A stretch of DNA of 64,000 nt, taken from assembly GCA_030704615.1 (NCBI GenBank), contig CM060732.1, positions 80,561,171 through 80,625,170 of the forward strand, given 5' to 3'. This document shows positions 33,900-45,310 of this stretch, piece after piece. This DNA is from Takakia lepidozioides (lineage: Eukaryota > Streptophyta > Takakiopsida > Takakiales > Takakiaceae). Both the position numbers and the translations under genes were made by a program. The first letter of the stretch is position 1. Each line of letters opens with the position of its first letter. The notes under the pieces were generated by a model. That model was given only the letters and a program-made list of their open reading frames with translations, did not search any database and was not told where the DNA came from.

Positions 33900-34700
33900 T
33901 TTTATCATAACTAGAGCTGGAATATTTTTTTGTAAATGAGCTTCAAACATTATAATGAGGTTTTTGGGATAAAGCTGGGTTTAGGGAAAGCAAAAGTATC
34001 AATGACAAACAAATAACAATGATGTTTAAGACCAGGTCCTATAAAAACTTTCATATCCCAACCATTTTATCGTACTCCAATGCTGGAATTTCTTTTTTTG
34101 AATGAGCTTCAAACATAGATATGAGGTTTTAGGGTATAGGGTTTAGGATAAACAATCAAAGACAAAAAAGTAATATGTAAGAATGTATAGAATCTATAAA
34201 AACTTTCAGTCAAATATCCCAACTAATTTATTGTACCCCAAAGCTGGAATTTATTTTTTATAATGAGCTTCGTACATGGATATGAGGTAAAATAGGGTAT
34301 AGGGTTTAGGATAAGCTCAAACATCAATGACAAAAAAAATGCGAGAGTGCTTAAGACCTATACAAATTTTCAATCAAATCTCCCAACCACTCTAGTATTG
34401 TATCCCAAAGCTAAAAACTAAAAGCTAAAAATCCAAAGCTATAATTTGTTTTTTTTCAAACATGGATATGAGGTCTTAGGGTATAGGTTTAAAAGAAGCG
34501 AAAGTAGCAATGCCAAACAAATTTGTAATAGAAGATGATGTTTAGCACCTATAAAATTTCAATCAAATATCTCAACCACTTTATTATACTCCAAAGTTGA
34601 AAAAAATATTCATTTCAATGAACCTCAAATATTTGAATGAGGTTCTAGGGTATAGGGTTTGGGATAAGCCAAAGTTCTATCAGGTACAAAAAATTATGGA
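33900..34700 (+). repeat. Degenerate ~165 bp tandem repeat near the left end
   Basis: About five diverged units each contain CTGGAAT, then an AATGAGCTTCAAACAT-like stretch, then GAGGT...AGGGTATAGGGTTT, then CCTATAAAA. Unit starts lie near 33914, 34082, 34243, 34440 and 34600. Several units carry telo-box-like TTTAGG. Confidence 0.75.
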
Positions 34701-35012
34701 AGAGTCTTTAGAACCTATAAAAATTTACAAGTCAATATTACAAGCACTCTATTCTCCAAATTAAGATTAGGTGTAAGAGATATTTTAATTCATCAATCAA
34801 AGTCATCGAGGTTTGAATCATTTACATGAAAATATAAAGTTGGGGAAGTCAAAATTAATACCCTAGCTTTCGTTATCCGGTTGTAGATTTGATGCTTCCA
34901 GATTTTCTCTAGCTTTGTCCGCCTCTCGAACACTTATTTTTTTTGTACTTGCTTTTGTCGTTTTTTCCCTTGTTGGCATTGTTTAAACTACAGTATCGAT
35001 ATCAATCCATTG

Positions 35013-35820
35013 CACTACAGGAAAAGGGGGGCCTTTGCGACGCCCGCGCCATGCCGCATCATCGGGAAAACGCCCTTTTCGAGCACGCGGGAGGCGCAGA
35101 ATTTGCGACGCCCGGCCGTTGCCCTGCAATCGCAAGGGCGTCGCCAAAATGACGTCGTAAAAGTGCGACCTATGGGGGTCGCGAGCCCCCGCCCCAACTC
35201 CCGCGACTGTCGGACGTCGGTTTTTCAGGCCGTCCGCGCCGATGGCATGAGCCTCTTCCAGCGACGTCTCGCCGTTGCTGCCCTCCAGCCGACGGCGTTG
35301 GTGGGAGGCGCCGGCGCGGCGTCGCATCCCTTTTTTTTTTCTAACCTGCCTGGGAGTCAGCCGGGTGGTACGCCATGCGACGCCCGTGCGTCGCTACCGA
35401 TGACTATTGGGCGTGGCACAAAACAGCTGGAGTCGGTCTCCGCCACGCCCGGGTGTGGGTTGTTGCGACGCTCCGGCGTCGCATTTTTTTTTTTTTAATT
35501 TAAAAAAAAAATGGCGCAGGCAGGGTGGCGGTCTCCGCGACGCCAGGGCATCGCAGGTTGCGACCCCCGGACTAAAAAACACGTCGCAGGGGGTGTCGGG
35601 CGTTGCTGCCTGCAAATGGGGTTTGCGACGCCTGACCGTCGCTTCTTGCAACCCCCGCCCAAAAAACATGTCGCCTTTGGCGACGTGCTGCAGTCGCGAG
35701 GGCAGCCTGGTGGGGGGGGGGGTTGTGGGTTCATTTTGGGGGTGAATTGGGGGTGGTTTTTTGTTTTTTTCCTGGTTTTGTATTTGGGGATGGGAGAACT
35801 TACAGTTCCATTTCTCTAAG
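35013..35820 (+). mobile_element. CACTA-type transposon 5' end with GC-rich subterminal repeats
   Basis: It begins CACTACAGGAAAAGG, typical of plant CACTA (En/Spm) termini. About 700 bases of GC-rich sequence follow, with GCGACG and CGTCGC motifs recurring in both orientations, the usual transposase-binding subterminal array. I cannot find a matching inverted end, so this may be one end of a truncated copy. The array resembles that at 56455-56705. Open frames in it are composition artefacts. Confidence 0.62.
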
Positions 35821-36279
35821 TTAGCAGGTACACAATTGAGCAAGCATGAATCGAGGGTGAGGACGGTGCGACACATGAATAAGATGGAAGATGGAAAGAT
35901 GGAAATATATTTACAAGACGTGAGCTAACCTAGGCCTTCAAGAGCACACCCTCCTATAGAAGTTTTATGCGTCGTCCGGGATATTTAGCTCTCAACAACT
36001 CCAACCCACTTGGAGGGGGTCTGAAGCACAAAAGACCGTTGACGCTTAATATGACAAACATTCGTTTTTTCTTACCTGAGATGATTTGGGTGTTTACGCT
36101 CTTAGAGGCGGTCACCTAGAAATAAAAATGAAATATCATTAGTACTGCCAAAGAACAGAACATAAAATAAAAATTCACAAAAGAAAGATCACTTCGGACC
36201 ATATATCGAAGTGCATTGGGTATCTTTAAGAGAGAGGCCCCATTGGCTAGTAACATAGTTCATCTTCTGGCAACAACAT

Positions 36280-38044
36280 CAAAGGACATAACCAGTGCAA
36301 CGCCGAAAAGAAAAGAACTCATATTCTTCAACAAAACATATAAAGATAACAAGAAATGAGAATAATGCGAAAATATTTGATACCATTTTAGGCCAATCGC
36401 TTAAAGACTTCTTTTTTAGGCTTTGTGAGTCTTTTTGAGTCTTTTTGCATATTGGGAGATGCAATGAGGACGACAAATCAGCTTCTCGACCTCCATCAGC
36501 GATCAAACACTTCAATTTTGATCTTGGGGAAAAATGCCATTTATCTTGAGAAATATCCGTTTTCTCACTGCATTCGATGACTCGGATCCTGTCGATCTAC
36601 GAATCGAATTGGAGAATCTTTGAATGGAGATTCCACCAGTATTTTTTGTTGCGGACCTCACTTTGCATGGTATTTTCTCAGATTGAGATGATGTTGTAAC
36701 AAAAGAGCTTTCCTTATGTAGATCTAAAGTTATCCCTCTGAGACCACAAAACAATCAGACGAATGCTCGGACATGCTCGGCTCAACTGAAACATATACAA
36801 GGTCATGCTCACAAAATGAAGTTTTAATATATTTACCAAAAACATAATGAACAAACATAAAATCACATTATGTATGTTATAATAGTAACTTACCTTCGCT
36901 TCTTGTACTCTCGGCTATGAGAGATCCATAAACTTCCCTTGCATTTATCCATTCTAAAATACTACATTTTGGACGTGCAGCAATTGGTTCCGAAAGATCC
37001 GTGAGTTGTTCCTGCCTTGCCAAGAAGTGTGGATTGATCCACTCCAAAATACTACGTTTTGGACTCGCAGCTATCGGTAAATTCAGATTATGCATCTCCA
37101 CAAGGCAATTCAGATTGGGGTGGAATAATCTCCATTATAAGTCGTCTTCGTGCACATGGATCCATTCTTGTATGTCCCGATATCTGAAAGAACAAAAATA
37201 AATATACATTCTTAACCATGACATCCAACCAATTCATATGAATGGGGATCATGGATAAAACAAAATTCCAAATATACCTTTCTCTCCGAGATCCGTGGTT
37301 GATTGTAAGAAGCAGATATAACATCGGTATCTTGAATTGAGCCAATCATTGACAATTGCGGAAAACCGGTGCTACAGTTCAGGTCCATCTGTATAGCTTC
37401 CAAGTTAGCTGATTCCAGTAGCGGAGCAATCTGTGAAAATGCATGAACACTTAATGTCAAAGGAAAAAAAACACAAATATATATGGGATACTTTGCACCT
37501 CATGCCAAAGTGAAATGAAGTGAAGTGAAGATAATGATCGAGATGAGGTATGCATACAAATCATTGAATCACATTCGTAATTTTGATAGGTTGATTGCAA
37601 AAAAATGGGAATGAATGTCAGGAATGAACATACAATATCGAAAACTTGGTGTAACTGACTAGGTGAAATATGAGGACGGCGGTCAAAATTTACAAGTCAG
37701 CTGGTTCTTTTCTTAGAGAAGATAATATGGGCATTGCTATATGTACTTAAGGTCTTGTCATGCTTTGTGGAACAAGTCCCTACTAATGGTACATTGATTG
37801 AGAAGTAAGGACTTCGAAACAGAGGCCGAAGTGACCTCAAGTATAATAAAAAGAGAAATGTTTGGAGAGTGGTTGGGCTTAATACCTCCATGCCCACTAC
37901 AGTAGCCATTTCATGCGGAAGTATATGAGCATGAAAGCTTTGGTTGTCCATATCTGTAATATGATAACAGTTGTCTTGTGTGATAGTTGGGACCGAATTA
38001 TCCTTCAACTCCTCGATGGCCTGCATACAGTCAAGGATACGCAC
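36280..38044 (-). pseudogene. Candidate minus-strand exons of unknown function
   Basis: Several splice-flanked open segments are visible. About 37945-38044 reads EELKDNSVPTITQDNCY and ends before a GAG|GTATTA donor. About 37283-37430 reads LLESANLEAIQMDLNC to NQPRISERK before GTATAT. About 36890-37100 holds a two-fold internal repeat PIAA.PK.SILEWIN before a GAAG|GTAAGT donor. About 36512-36750 is Ser/Lys-rich. I recognise no domain. They lie downstream of the stop of the FCP1-like frame, so they may form a separate gene together with 38152-38463. Reading phase could not be carried through all joints, so some are decayed or misjudged. Confidence 0.35.
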
Positions 38045-38151
38045 CTAAAACTAACACCATAAAATCTAGAAGATATGTCAAAGATTATGAAGAGACATGG
38101 AATGTTTAAATCTTTAAATGAATGTGAAATGCAAGACATGGATGATGGTAC

Positions 38152-38463
38152 CAGTGTATTGTCGATGTGGACATGAGTTTGTGGTAACACATTTGATGAA
38201 CCCATTCTCCCGCTATCATATAATTTTTCATCTCCAATTGATGGATAAGAAAATTGAGCCAATGTTTTCTCCATAAACACATTGGAGTCGACTTGAATGC
38301 AGTAAGATTCCTCAATGGTGCAACAAAGAGAGACAGTGTTTAGCTGAAGACTAATATTCGAAGGAGTCGGAATCCGTTCGGCGATGTTGTGTTGTGCGAC
38401 GAAATGCTCCGGAGATTGAATGAATGTTGATTCGATTGCAGTTGGAGTGCTATCAATTGCAGG
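38152..38463 (-). pseudogene. Candidate internal exon, 104 codons, unknown function
   Basis: On the minus strand an acceptor TTGTCAG is followed by an uninterrupted frame starting PAIDSTPTAIESTFIQSPEH. It continues through IAERIPTPSNIS and EKTLAQFSYPSIGDEKL to QTHVHIDNTL, ending at a GT donor. Its length is 312 bases, a whole number of codons, and it lacks an initiating Met. It has no known motif; it is Ser/Thr/Pro-rich at its start. Confidence 0.42.
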
Positions 38464-38776
38464 CTGACAAGATCCAATAGAAATAAACGAGGGACCAAAT
38501 CAATAGCAATTGTGAAATATGATGTCAAAAATATCCATCAAGTGATTAATGCCACACACAAGTAAGGGAACCCTATTACTTCGGAGATGAGACATTTCAA
38601 TGGAGTAAATTATATGAATATTTGTAATCTATATATGCATCAATAGTTTGGTGTTCGAAAACATCATATTTCAACATCATTAGTAACCAAAGAATCAAAG
38701 ATAAAAATAAATAAATAAATGTACACGATAGAGAAGAACAAAAATGAAATTTATTTGATATTCATAAATACTATCA

Positions 38777-39528
38777 TCATATACTTTTCTTGTACGCGTT
38801 CTTATCAAGATAGTTCATCAGTTTTCGAAACTTTGGATCCTCCATATTCTCTGGTGGAGCCCCGAATCTCTCCGAACCAACATATGTGGCCACGGACGTT
38901 GCTCGCGATAATCTGAGGAGATATTTCTCAAGCTTCTTCAATAAGCATTTGTCCTTTGCAATTGTTTCAAAGGTCGGAGGGTAAATGCATGACCACGTGG
39001 GATTGACAACACACTTTGTTGGACTATCATCAACAAGGAGAGTATTGACATCATCATATCGACCTGGGTACTTCTCCCACACTTTTCTAAGAGGCTTAAG
39101 AAACATAGATGGATGATCTGTTTGATTTTGTCTTGCCTTGTACTGAGGATCAGAGGATCAGTATTTGGGGGGCAGACTATGCAGTCGTTCTGAGTCATAA
39201 CAAAAACAGGTTGTGGCAGACCTTCAAAAAGTCTCTTAACAATAGGCATGAGGTTTCGGAGCATCATGCAACTCCAGATAGCTAGATCAAATGAACCACT
39301 TAATGAACGCCAGACTTGATCATAACGTTCACGTCGGTAGACCAATTTCTTGCCAATGACTAAAGGGCTGTTTGAAATGTTTGCTTGCACTGGAATGTTC
39401 ATTCACAACAATATCCTCCTCAATTCTCTCTGTGCGGCAAAGCACACCGTTCAGGTCAAATATAATCAACATTCGTTTTTGGACACTATGTATCTCGCCA
39501 AGAGGTCGCTGAGGCTCATTCTGGTGAA
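38777..39528 (-). pseudogene. FCP1/NIF-like HAD phosphatase domain, frameshifted
   Basis: The minus strand shows the FCP1-homology domain in order. The nucleophile segment IIFDLNGVLC comes first (FCP1-type DxDx replaced by D-L-N-G, as in other plant members). Then come KKLVYRRERYDQVW, FDLAIWSCMMLRN (WSS-like motif), KPLRKVWEKY, and the metal-binding NTLLVDDSPTKC followed by NP and YPPTF. The family dephosphorylates Ser/Thr residues, for example on RNA polymerase II or membrane-linked partners. Two frame breaks are visible. One is a single-base shift near 39365. The other is an exact 8 bp tandem duplication (39145-39152 and 39153-39160) between the second and third blocks. The stop is at 38777. 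A CACCAG acceptor near 39528 suggests upstream exons. Confidence 0.75.
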
Positions 39529-40439
39529 ATCAGAGAGTTGCAACCCCAAAACAAACGAGTTAGCAAGAAGATACACAATTATTGTAATAATCATTCAATA
39601 ATACGAAGGCCACTAAGCACAATTATTTATACCGTACATATACACACATGGTTTGGCTCCGAAATCAAAGAACCACAACATAATATAATGTTCTTGACTC
39701 ATTGGGGCCAATGGACAAAGGGGTTATAGTTTTGGGTCTCACTGCTATATCAAGAGTGGATAAAAGATGACACTAAAGAGTTATCCATAAGTGTACGTAT
39801 TACATTGGGTCATAAGATGTAATTAGCTTTGTTATGTGTTTGAGAATTCAATACTTCGGAACATGTTTTGAAGTCCACACATCTAAAAAAATTGTAGAGT
39901 GAAGTTCATATAGTGTAGTAGCACTTTACCAGATTTAGAGATGTTTCACCCTGCTCATTGCTCATCTCCTTGATCTGCTGCTGTTGAGGTTGATTTGGAA
40001 TGACTGGGGGAATTCCCTGCTCCTGGAGCCTCTTTTGTCTCTTGGATCTGTGACAACATCTACAGTGCATGTGCTGCTCCAGTGCTGTGTGTCTGTAGTG
40101 ACAGCGGGCTAAGGACTGCGTCGGAGCTTGATTGGCTAACGTTGGTAATCACAGCATGATTTGTTACTTCCACTTAGGTCTGAGTTGTCCGATGTAACTC
40201 TGAGGGTGATTGCGACATAGTGATCTCCCTCGTTTCTGAGAGTTGAACCTAGAACACACAATTATATTCATGAATATTAATAGTTACAAAAGATGGATAT
40301 CAAACATGTAATCAAATAGTTTACCAAGGAATGTACTACTCAAATTTATTGCAAACATTCATATCAACGGTTTTCAACAATGTCTCATCAATCTACCCAA
40401 TCATAGTGTTTCCTGATCAGAGATGTTACGTACTTCATT

Positions 40440-41063
40440 CACTTTCCCATTAGACAATCCTTCTCTACACCTCTTCGTGGGGATGGGAGATTGAAAATCC
40501 AGAGGCCTATCACTAGCTGCAGGAACAAAACCCCTATGCTCAGCCTCTACATCATCCAAGGCATTTGTTTCCTCTGGACGTGGGGATATTAGACCCTTCC
40601 CAAGTACCGCACCCATTATTGACTGGACACGATAAGTCGGAATGGCATGTGGGACAGGCTCAAGAAACTACACTGTTGGTGGGCGATCACCACCATCATT
40701 GTGAAGAGCCACATCCAAGACATCAACAAACTCTATCATGGTATTTTCCGGGACCTGCACATCAGATGCAATTGGATCTACCAGATTCACCATATTGGCC
40801 TGATGACCTGTGGCATCGTAATCCAGCATCAGATTCATAGACCCAAGTTTCAAATTCCTCTCAAACAACGATAATTTCTCGTTATTTTCCTCGTTATGAG
40901 GACTACTAGTACCATCACCAATACCACCAGTACTTGGACCTCGGGTGGCACTGCCTTCTGTGATTTGAGGTGAGACTCTTCTGACCACATCATCTTGTGG
41001 TTCCTTACTATTAGTCCCATGTTGACTGTCTTCGTCTGACACGCTGGAATCTGAAACATCCAC
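40440..41063 (-). pseudogene. Candidate acidic/low-complexity exons upstream of the FCP1-like domain
   Basis: A minus frame from 41063 starts MDVSDSSVSDEDSQHGTN and is acidic and Ser-rich for 131 codons. A second frame from 40616 (MGAVLGKGLISPRPEETNAL) ends near a GAA|GTACGT donor at about 40440. Neither has a recognisable domain. Their position suggests a disordered regulatory segment ahead of the phosphatase domain, but the joint between them holds a stop at about 40668 and is unresolved. Confidence 0.35.
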
Positions 41064-41493
41064 TATGGGATTGATTATGCTAGGGATAATAGGGTTCAGT
41101 GGTGGATCACGCCCCCATGTTGACTCCCAGCGGTGCTATGTTGGCCTTCGGTTGGACCTTTCCCTTTCTCTTGAAGGGTTAAGTGACGAAACTCTGCCTC
41201 TACCTTCTGTTTGCATACCACCTTTTGGTCGTGGGAGTTGAAGTCAAGAACGTGTACTTGAAGAGCCTGGTGATATGATGATTAATCGTGTCAGACAAAA
41301 GATACAAGCTAGAGACAGTGGAAAAATATTAAACATCCTACGCATGAATTATAAAATGACTTCGGACCTTGTTTCAAAGTCATCAACTAACAAAAATGAG
41401 ATAAGTGAAAGAGAGCAAATATATAAAAATAAAGTGAAGAGATATAAAAAAAACTATAACTCGGAATATATTGATAATGATACTAGCACTTAC

Positions 41494-41916
41494 ATGGAGA
41501 TGACAAGAAAGTGCAGGTCCTCCAAAAATATTGACCACCGCCATTCCTGCCGTAGAAAACGAAGAGGCGATGTACGCATATGCAGAGCTGCGAAGCTCAT
41601 GAGTGCAGGACTTCAAATTCAGCTCGCGGTCTGTAAATTCGTCATTTGTACCCCTCAAGACAGTTTGAATTGGTTTGACTCTCAGACATCTATCAATGTG
41701 CTCCTCTGGACGCACAAACTCTGCAGATGAGACTGGAAACACATAGTCCAGACAAAGATATGGTTCCGACAATCCAAACTTGCAGAACTTGTATTCAGTC
41801 TCCATCGCCCCAGGAAAATAGAGACCTTCAACACAAATAATTCTTTTGGCACCCTCTCCAGTTCGAATGTGGTAATTGAGATGTATCAAATAATTCTTTA
41901 AGCCACCAAGATTGAA
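41494..41916 (-). pseudogene. Candidate internal exon, 141 codons, unknown function
   Basis: Between an acceptor TCCTTCAG and a donor CAT|GTAAGTG lies a fully open minus-strand frame of exactly 141 codons. It includes FNLGGLKNYLIHLNYHIRTG, then RIICVEGLYFPGAMETEYKF, then YVFPVSSAEFVRPEEHIDRC and SAYAYIASSFSTAG. It is Cys-containing and globular in look, but I recognise no family. A 22 bp palindrome (41924-41945) sits seven bases before the acceptor in transcript order. Confidence 0.5.
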
Positions 41917-42179
41917 CTGAAGGACTTCGAAACAGGGTCCGAAGTTGTTTCCATGTATTACAAATTGTGGGTACGAAAGTCCAACTAATGAAAGAAGAAT
42001 GAAACACTGTAATAGACACAGGAGTTAGGGGAGATCAAAATTGTTATTTTGTGACATATGGAACATTTAATTCGATAATAGCATCACATACTACATTGAC
42101 ATGTTGAGTAAACCCTTTGCAAATGTGAAAAGGTCTTTATCACTAATGATGTACACTGGATGATGGCAACGTGGGTGGT

Positions 42180-42556
42180 GGCTATGAGTATGGACTTCGT
42201 AATAGGGTCTGAAGTCCAGCTCGTCAGAGATCTAACAGTATAAATGTTAAGTTTAAAGTTATTGCCGATATATATGGATGATCTTCAAATCCCTGTAAAT
42301 ATAAAAAATACAAATACTTAAAATGAATAAGAACGAGGATTCTATAGATGTATCATCTGGTGGGGACTTCGTAACAGGGTCCGAAGTCCAGCTCGTCAGA
42401 GATCTAACAGTAAAAATGTTATGTTTAAAGTTATTGCGGATATAGATGATCTCCAAGTCCCTGTAAATATAAAAAATACAAATACTTAACATGAATAAGA
42501 ATGAGGATTCAGTAGATGTATCATCTGGTGGGGACTTCGTAACAGGGTCTGAAGTC
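42180..42556. repeat. ~170 bp tandem repeat carrying the 22 bp palindrome
   Basis: Two near-identical units start at about 42190 and 42362, and a third begins at about 42530. Each starts with the palindrome, followed by CAGCTCGTCAGAGATCTAAC and an A/T-rich body. Confidence 0.8.
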
Positions 42557-42879
42557 CAGACAACTCAATTAACGATTGCAGGACCACTACATTTAAATAT
42601 ACAAGAACATTTGAATGCAATCTCTATAATATCTATATATAGACTTTGATATAGGGTTTGAGGTCCATCACAAAAAAAAAGACAGTTAAACATAGGATCT
42701 TAGGACCTCTATAAATAAATAAATATAAATATTTAGTGTGACCAAATTGCACCAACTTATATATGAGTTTGCATTATGATATGGCAACTATTAGTGATGG
42801 CAAGGTGGTGGTTCTGGTTCTCAGAATGGACTTCGTGACAGGGTCCGAAGTCCACCGAGTCAGAGACCTGACTTGAAAA

Positions 42880-43150
42880 TTTACTTCATTCCATATATAT
42901 ATATATATCACATATTATTTTAAATAGAGTAGAATATTTTATGAATTTAATATGAATAAATATTATATAATATGTACACATAAATAATATATAATGCATA
43001 TATAATATATAATATACATTATATATAACAGATAATATTTTAAGAATATGTATATATATTTTTGATATTGATGTACATGATATAAGTATATATATATACT
43101 GATATATATTTATATTTATATTGTGTTTTTAATACATTTATAAATATATA
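42880..43150. repeat. Extreme AT-rich tract
   Basis: Almost only A and T for about 270 bases, with many TATATA runs. It could be intronic filler or a matrix-attachment-like region. No gene is present. Confidence 0.6.
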
Positions 43151-43166
43151 ATTAACATTCTATTTA

Positions 43167-43553
43167 GAACTAGTATGTGAGATCCCAATCCGAATGTTGA
43201 ATGCCAATACCGATTTGATATCTATATTTGAATCTAAATTCGATATCTAGATTTGTTCATGAATTCAGGGTTTCACGGTTTCAGACCAAATTCATGCCAC
43301 ATGTAAATGAAACAGTGATCGTGTGCTAAATGCCACACCGTTTCAGACCGTGTTAAGAACTAGTATGTGAGATCCCAATCCGAATGTTGAATGTGCTCCA
43401 AGAGCCATTGATATCTATGTTTCAATATAAATTCGATATGTAGATTTGTTCATGAATTCAGGGTTTCAAGGTTTCAAACCAAATTCATGCCACAACATGT
43501 ATATGAAACAGTGATCGTGTGCTAAATGCCACACCGTTTCAGACCGTGTTATG
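43167..43553. repeat. ~190 bp tandem duplication
   Basis: GAACTAGTATGTGAGATCCC begins both 43167 and 43357. Both units end with CACCGTTTCAGACCGTGTTA. The second unit has a short replacement near 43400. Confidence 0.8.
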
Positions 43554-43904
43554 ATACAGAAAGAATTAACAAACTTGAATAATGTATTTGTTCTGCAGGA
43601 GATGTTGTATTTGCTTAGACCATCCGCACTGTGTTCACAAACATAGACATCTGTGAATATTATTTGTATATGCCATCACCAAATGATGGAGAAAGAGCCT
43701 CAAGGTATTTGACAAAGAAAAAAAGATTCTGAAGAGAAAGAGGATTGAGAGAGGGAGAGAGAGAGATAGCACGAACCTAAGCTGAAAATCGTTAAAAAAA
43801 ATTATAAACAGAGAATTTCTCACCTACTGGAGCTACTAGAGCCCGTCATGCTTGCGGGCTGGTCCCCGCTCCTCCCTACTCGCAGCTATGTCTGTTGGGG
43901 TTCC

Positions 43905-44330
43905 TGAAACCAAACTTGCCCTTCCAAATACGTTGTAAATACCTAGTCCAAGAAACACCAAATCGTCATAGCCAAATCGTGACATCTACAAGAAAAGTCA
44001 TAGCCCGCAGCTGCTTTGAGGTTGATGGCTACGGCTGCTGGCCATGGGCTGCTGCTCTTCTAAGACCAAGTTGAACCTCTCAATACCTTGTAAACAGCAA
44101 GGAAAAACCACATCGTGATACCTATATGAAGAGCCAAAAGCCGCAACTTGCTTCCTCCGGCAAGCTGCTGGCTACAACTGCTGGTCTAATCTCCTAATAC
44201 CAACTTGACCCTAACTTAGAAACACCAAGCTTGACACCGCTCCCAAATACCTTGTAAACGCCAAGCTCGTGAAACACCAAGCACGCCAAGCACGCCAAAC
44301 GACACGGTCCAGCCAACTTAGAGTCATCTT
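43905..44330. repeat. Degenerate ~160 bp tandem repeat
   Basis: AAATAC.TTGTAAA recurs near 43927, 44083 and 44247. CACCAAG-type boxes and CAGCTGCT-type boxes sit at matching places in each unit. It lies just upstream of the first possible minus-strand ATG (43847-43849, followed by an AG|GTGAGA donor). Confidence 0.6.
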
Positions 44331-44705
44331 TAACCCACCGCTGGCTTGCATCGTTGTTCGCAGGCTGGTTGCAGCTCGTCTTTATAACATAATGAACACT
44401 CAAACTAACACTAACAATCTCTAACAAATAAATTTCATCTGGATCATGACCTGAAACAAAATTTCTCTCTAACACTAATTCTCCACCCTACAAATCTCTC
44501 TAACACTAATACTCCATACTTGCCTTGCAAATCTAAGGTACTCTCCTTGCTCACAAAGATTCTACGCTCACATTTCGCTCGCTCCACGCTCTCACTGTCT
44601 CCCTCACACAGCCCGATCGAGCAGCCTGGCTGAAAACAAAAACCAAAAGAGAGAGAGAGCTCTCTCTTTCACGATATAGACTTGGCAAATCGCTCATCTT
44701 CCTCA

Positions 44706-44732
44706 CCGTCGGATCTGAGTCAGATCCGACGG
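44706..44732. repeat. Perfect 27 bp palindrome
   Basis: The 13 bp arms CCGTCGGATCTGA and its complement are separated by one base. It lies in the intergenic space between the two divergent gene blocks of the 18.4 kb element. Confidence 0.85.
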
Positions 44733-45310
44733 TTGTGGCATTTTTCCTTGGATGGAAAGAATGGATGTAGGGTGGATAGTCCATCCATCCAAATCCATAA
44801 CTAGCTACTTTGGGGGGCCTGCAAAATCCATTATGGCGGGTAAGCGGCGCCTCCAAAAACACATTATGGGTCCATTAATATGAGGATAAAGTGCAGATCT
44901 TGTCCCCCCAGTGGTTTGGGGCTCAATTCCTCTTGGCATGCACTCAATGGACATTCAACAGTCGGGATCGTGCAGATTAAGAGGATAAAAAATGGACCTC
45001 CACACATCCGCGGATTTTGATTGGGCCGTCATCTATACATGGCAGACTTCATCCATCATGACCAATATTTCATCCAGGTTATGGTGAAGTAATCACCATT
45101 TTGACCTTGAATAGTTTGATTAGTTCGATAAATTCGATCCCCATTAGGGTAGATAAATTTGATTAAATGTGGTATATGCATAAAGATCATATTCTCAAAT
45201 TCATTTTATTTTCTTCTTTGAAAACAAAAAGATGAAGTGGCAGCTGAAAATTGAGGCTCTTTACAAAGGGCGGGGGAAGTAGGGGAGGGGATAAAATTGA
45301 CCCTTAGTGA

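Noticed and set aside
34983-35876. Several long open frames in the GC-rich block at 35 kb
   Set aside because: The block is a CACTA subterminal repeat array; the frames arise from GC-rich motif repetition and are low-complexity.
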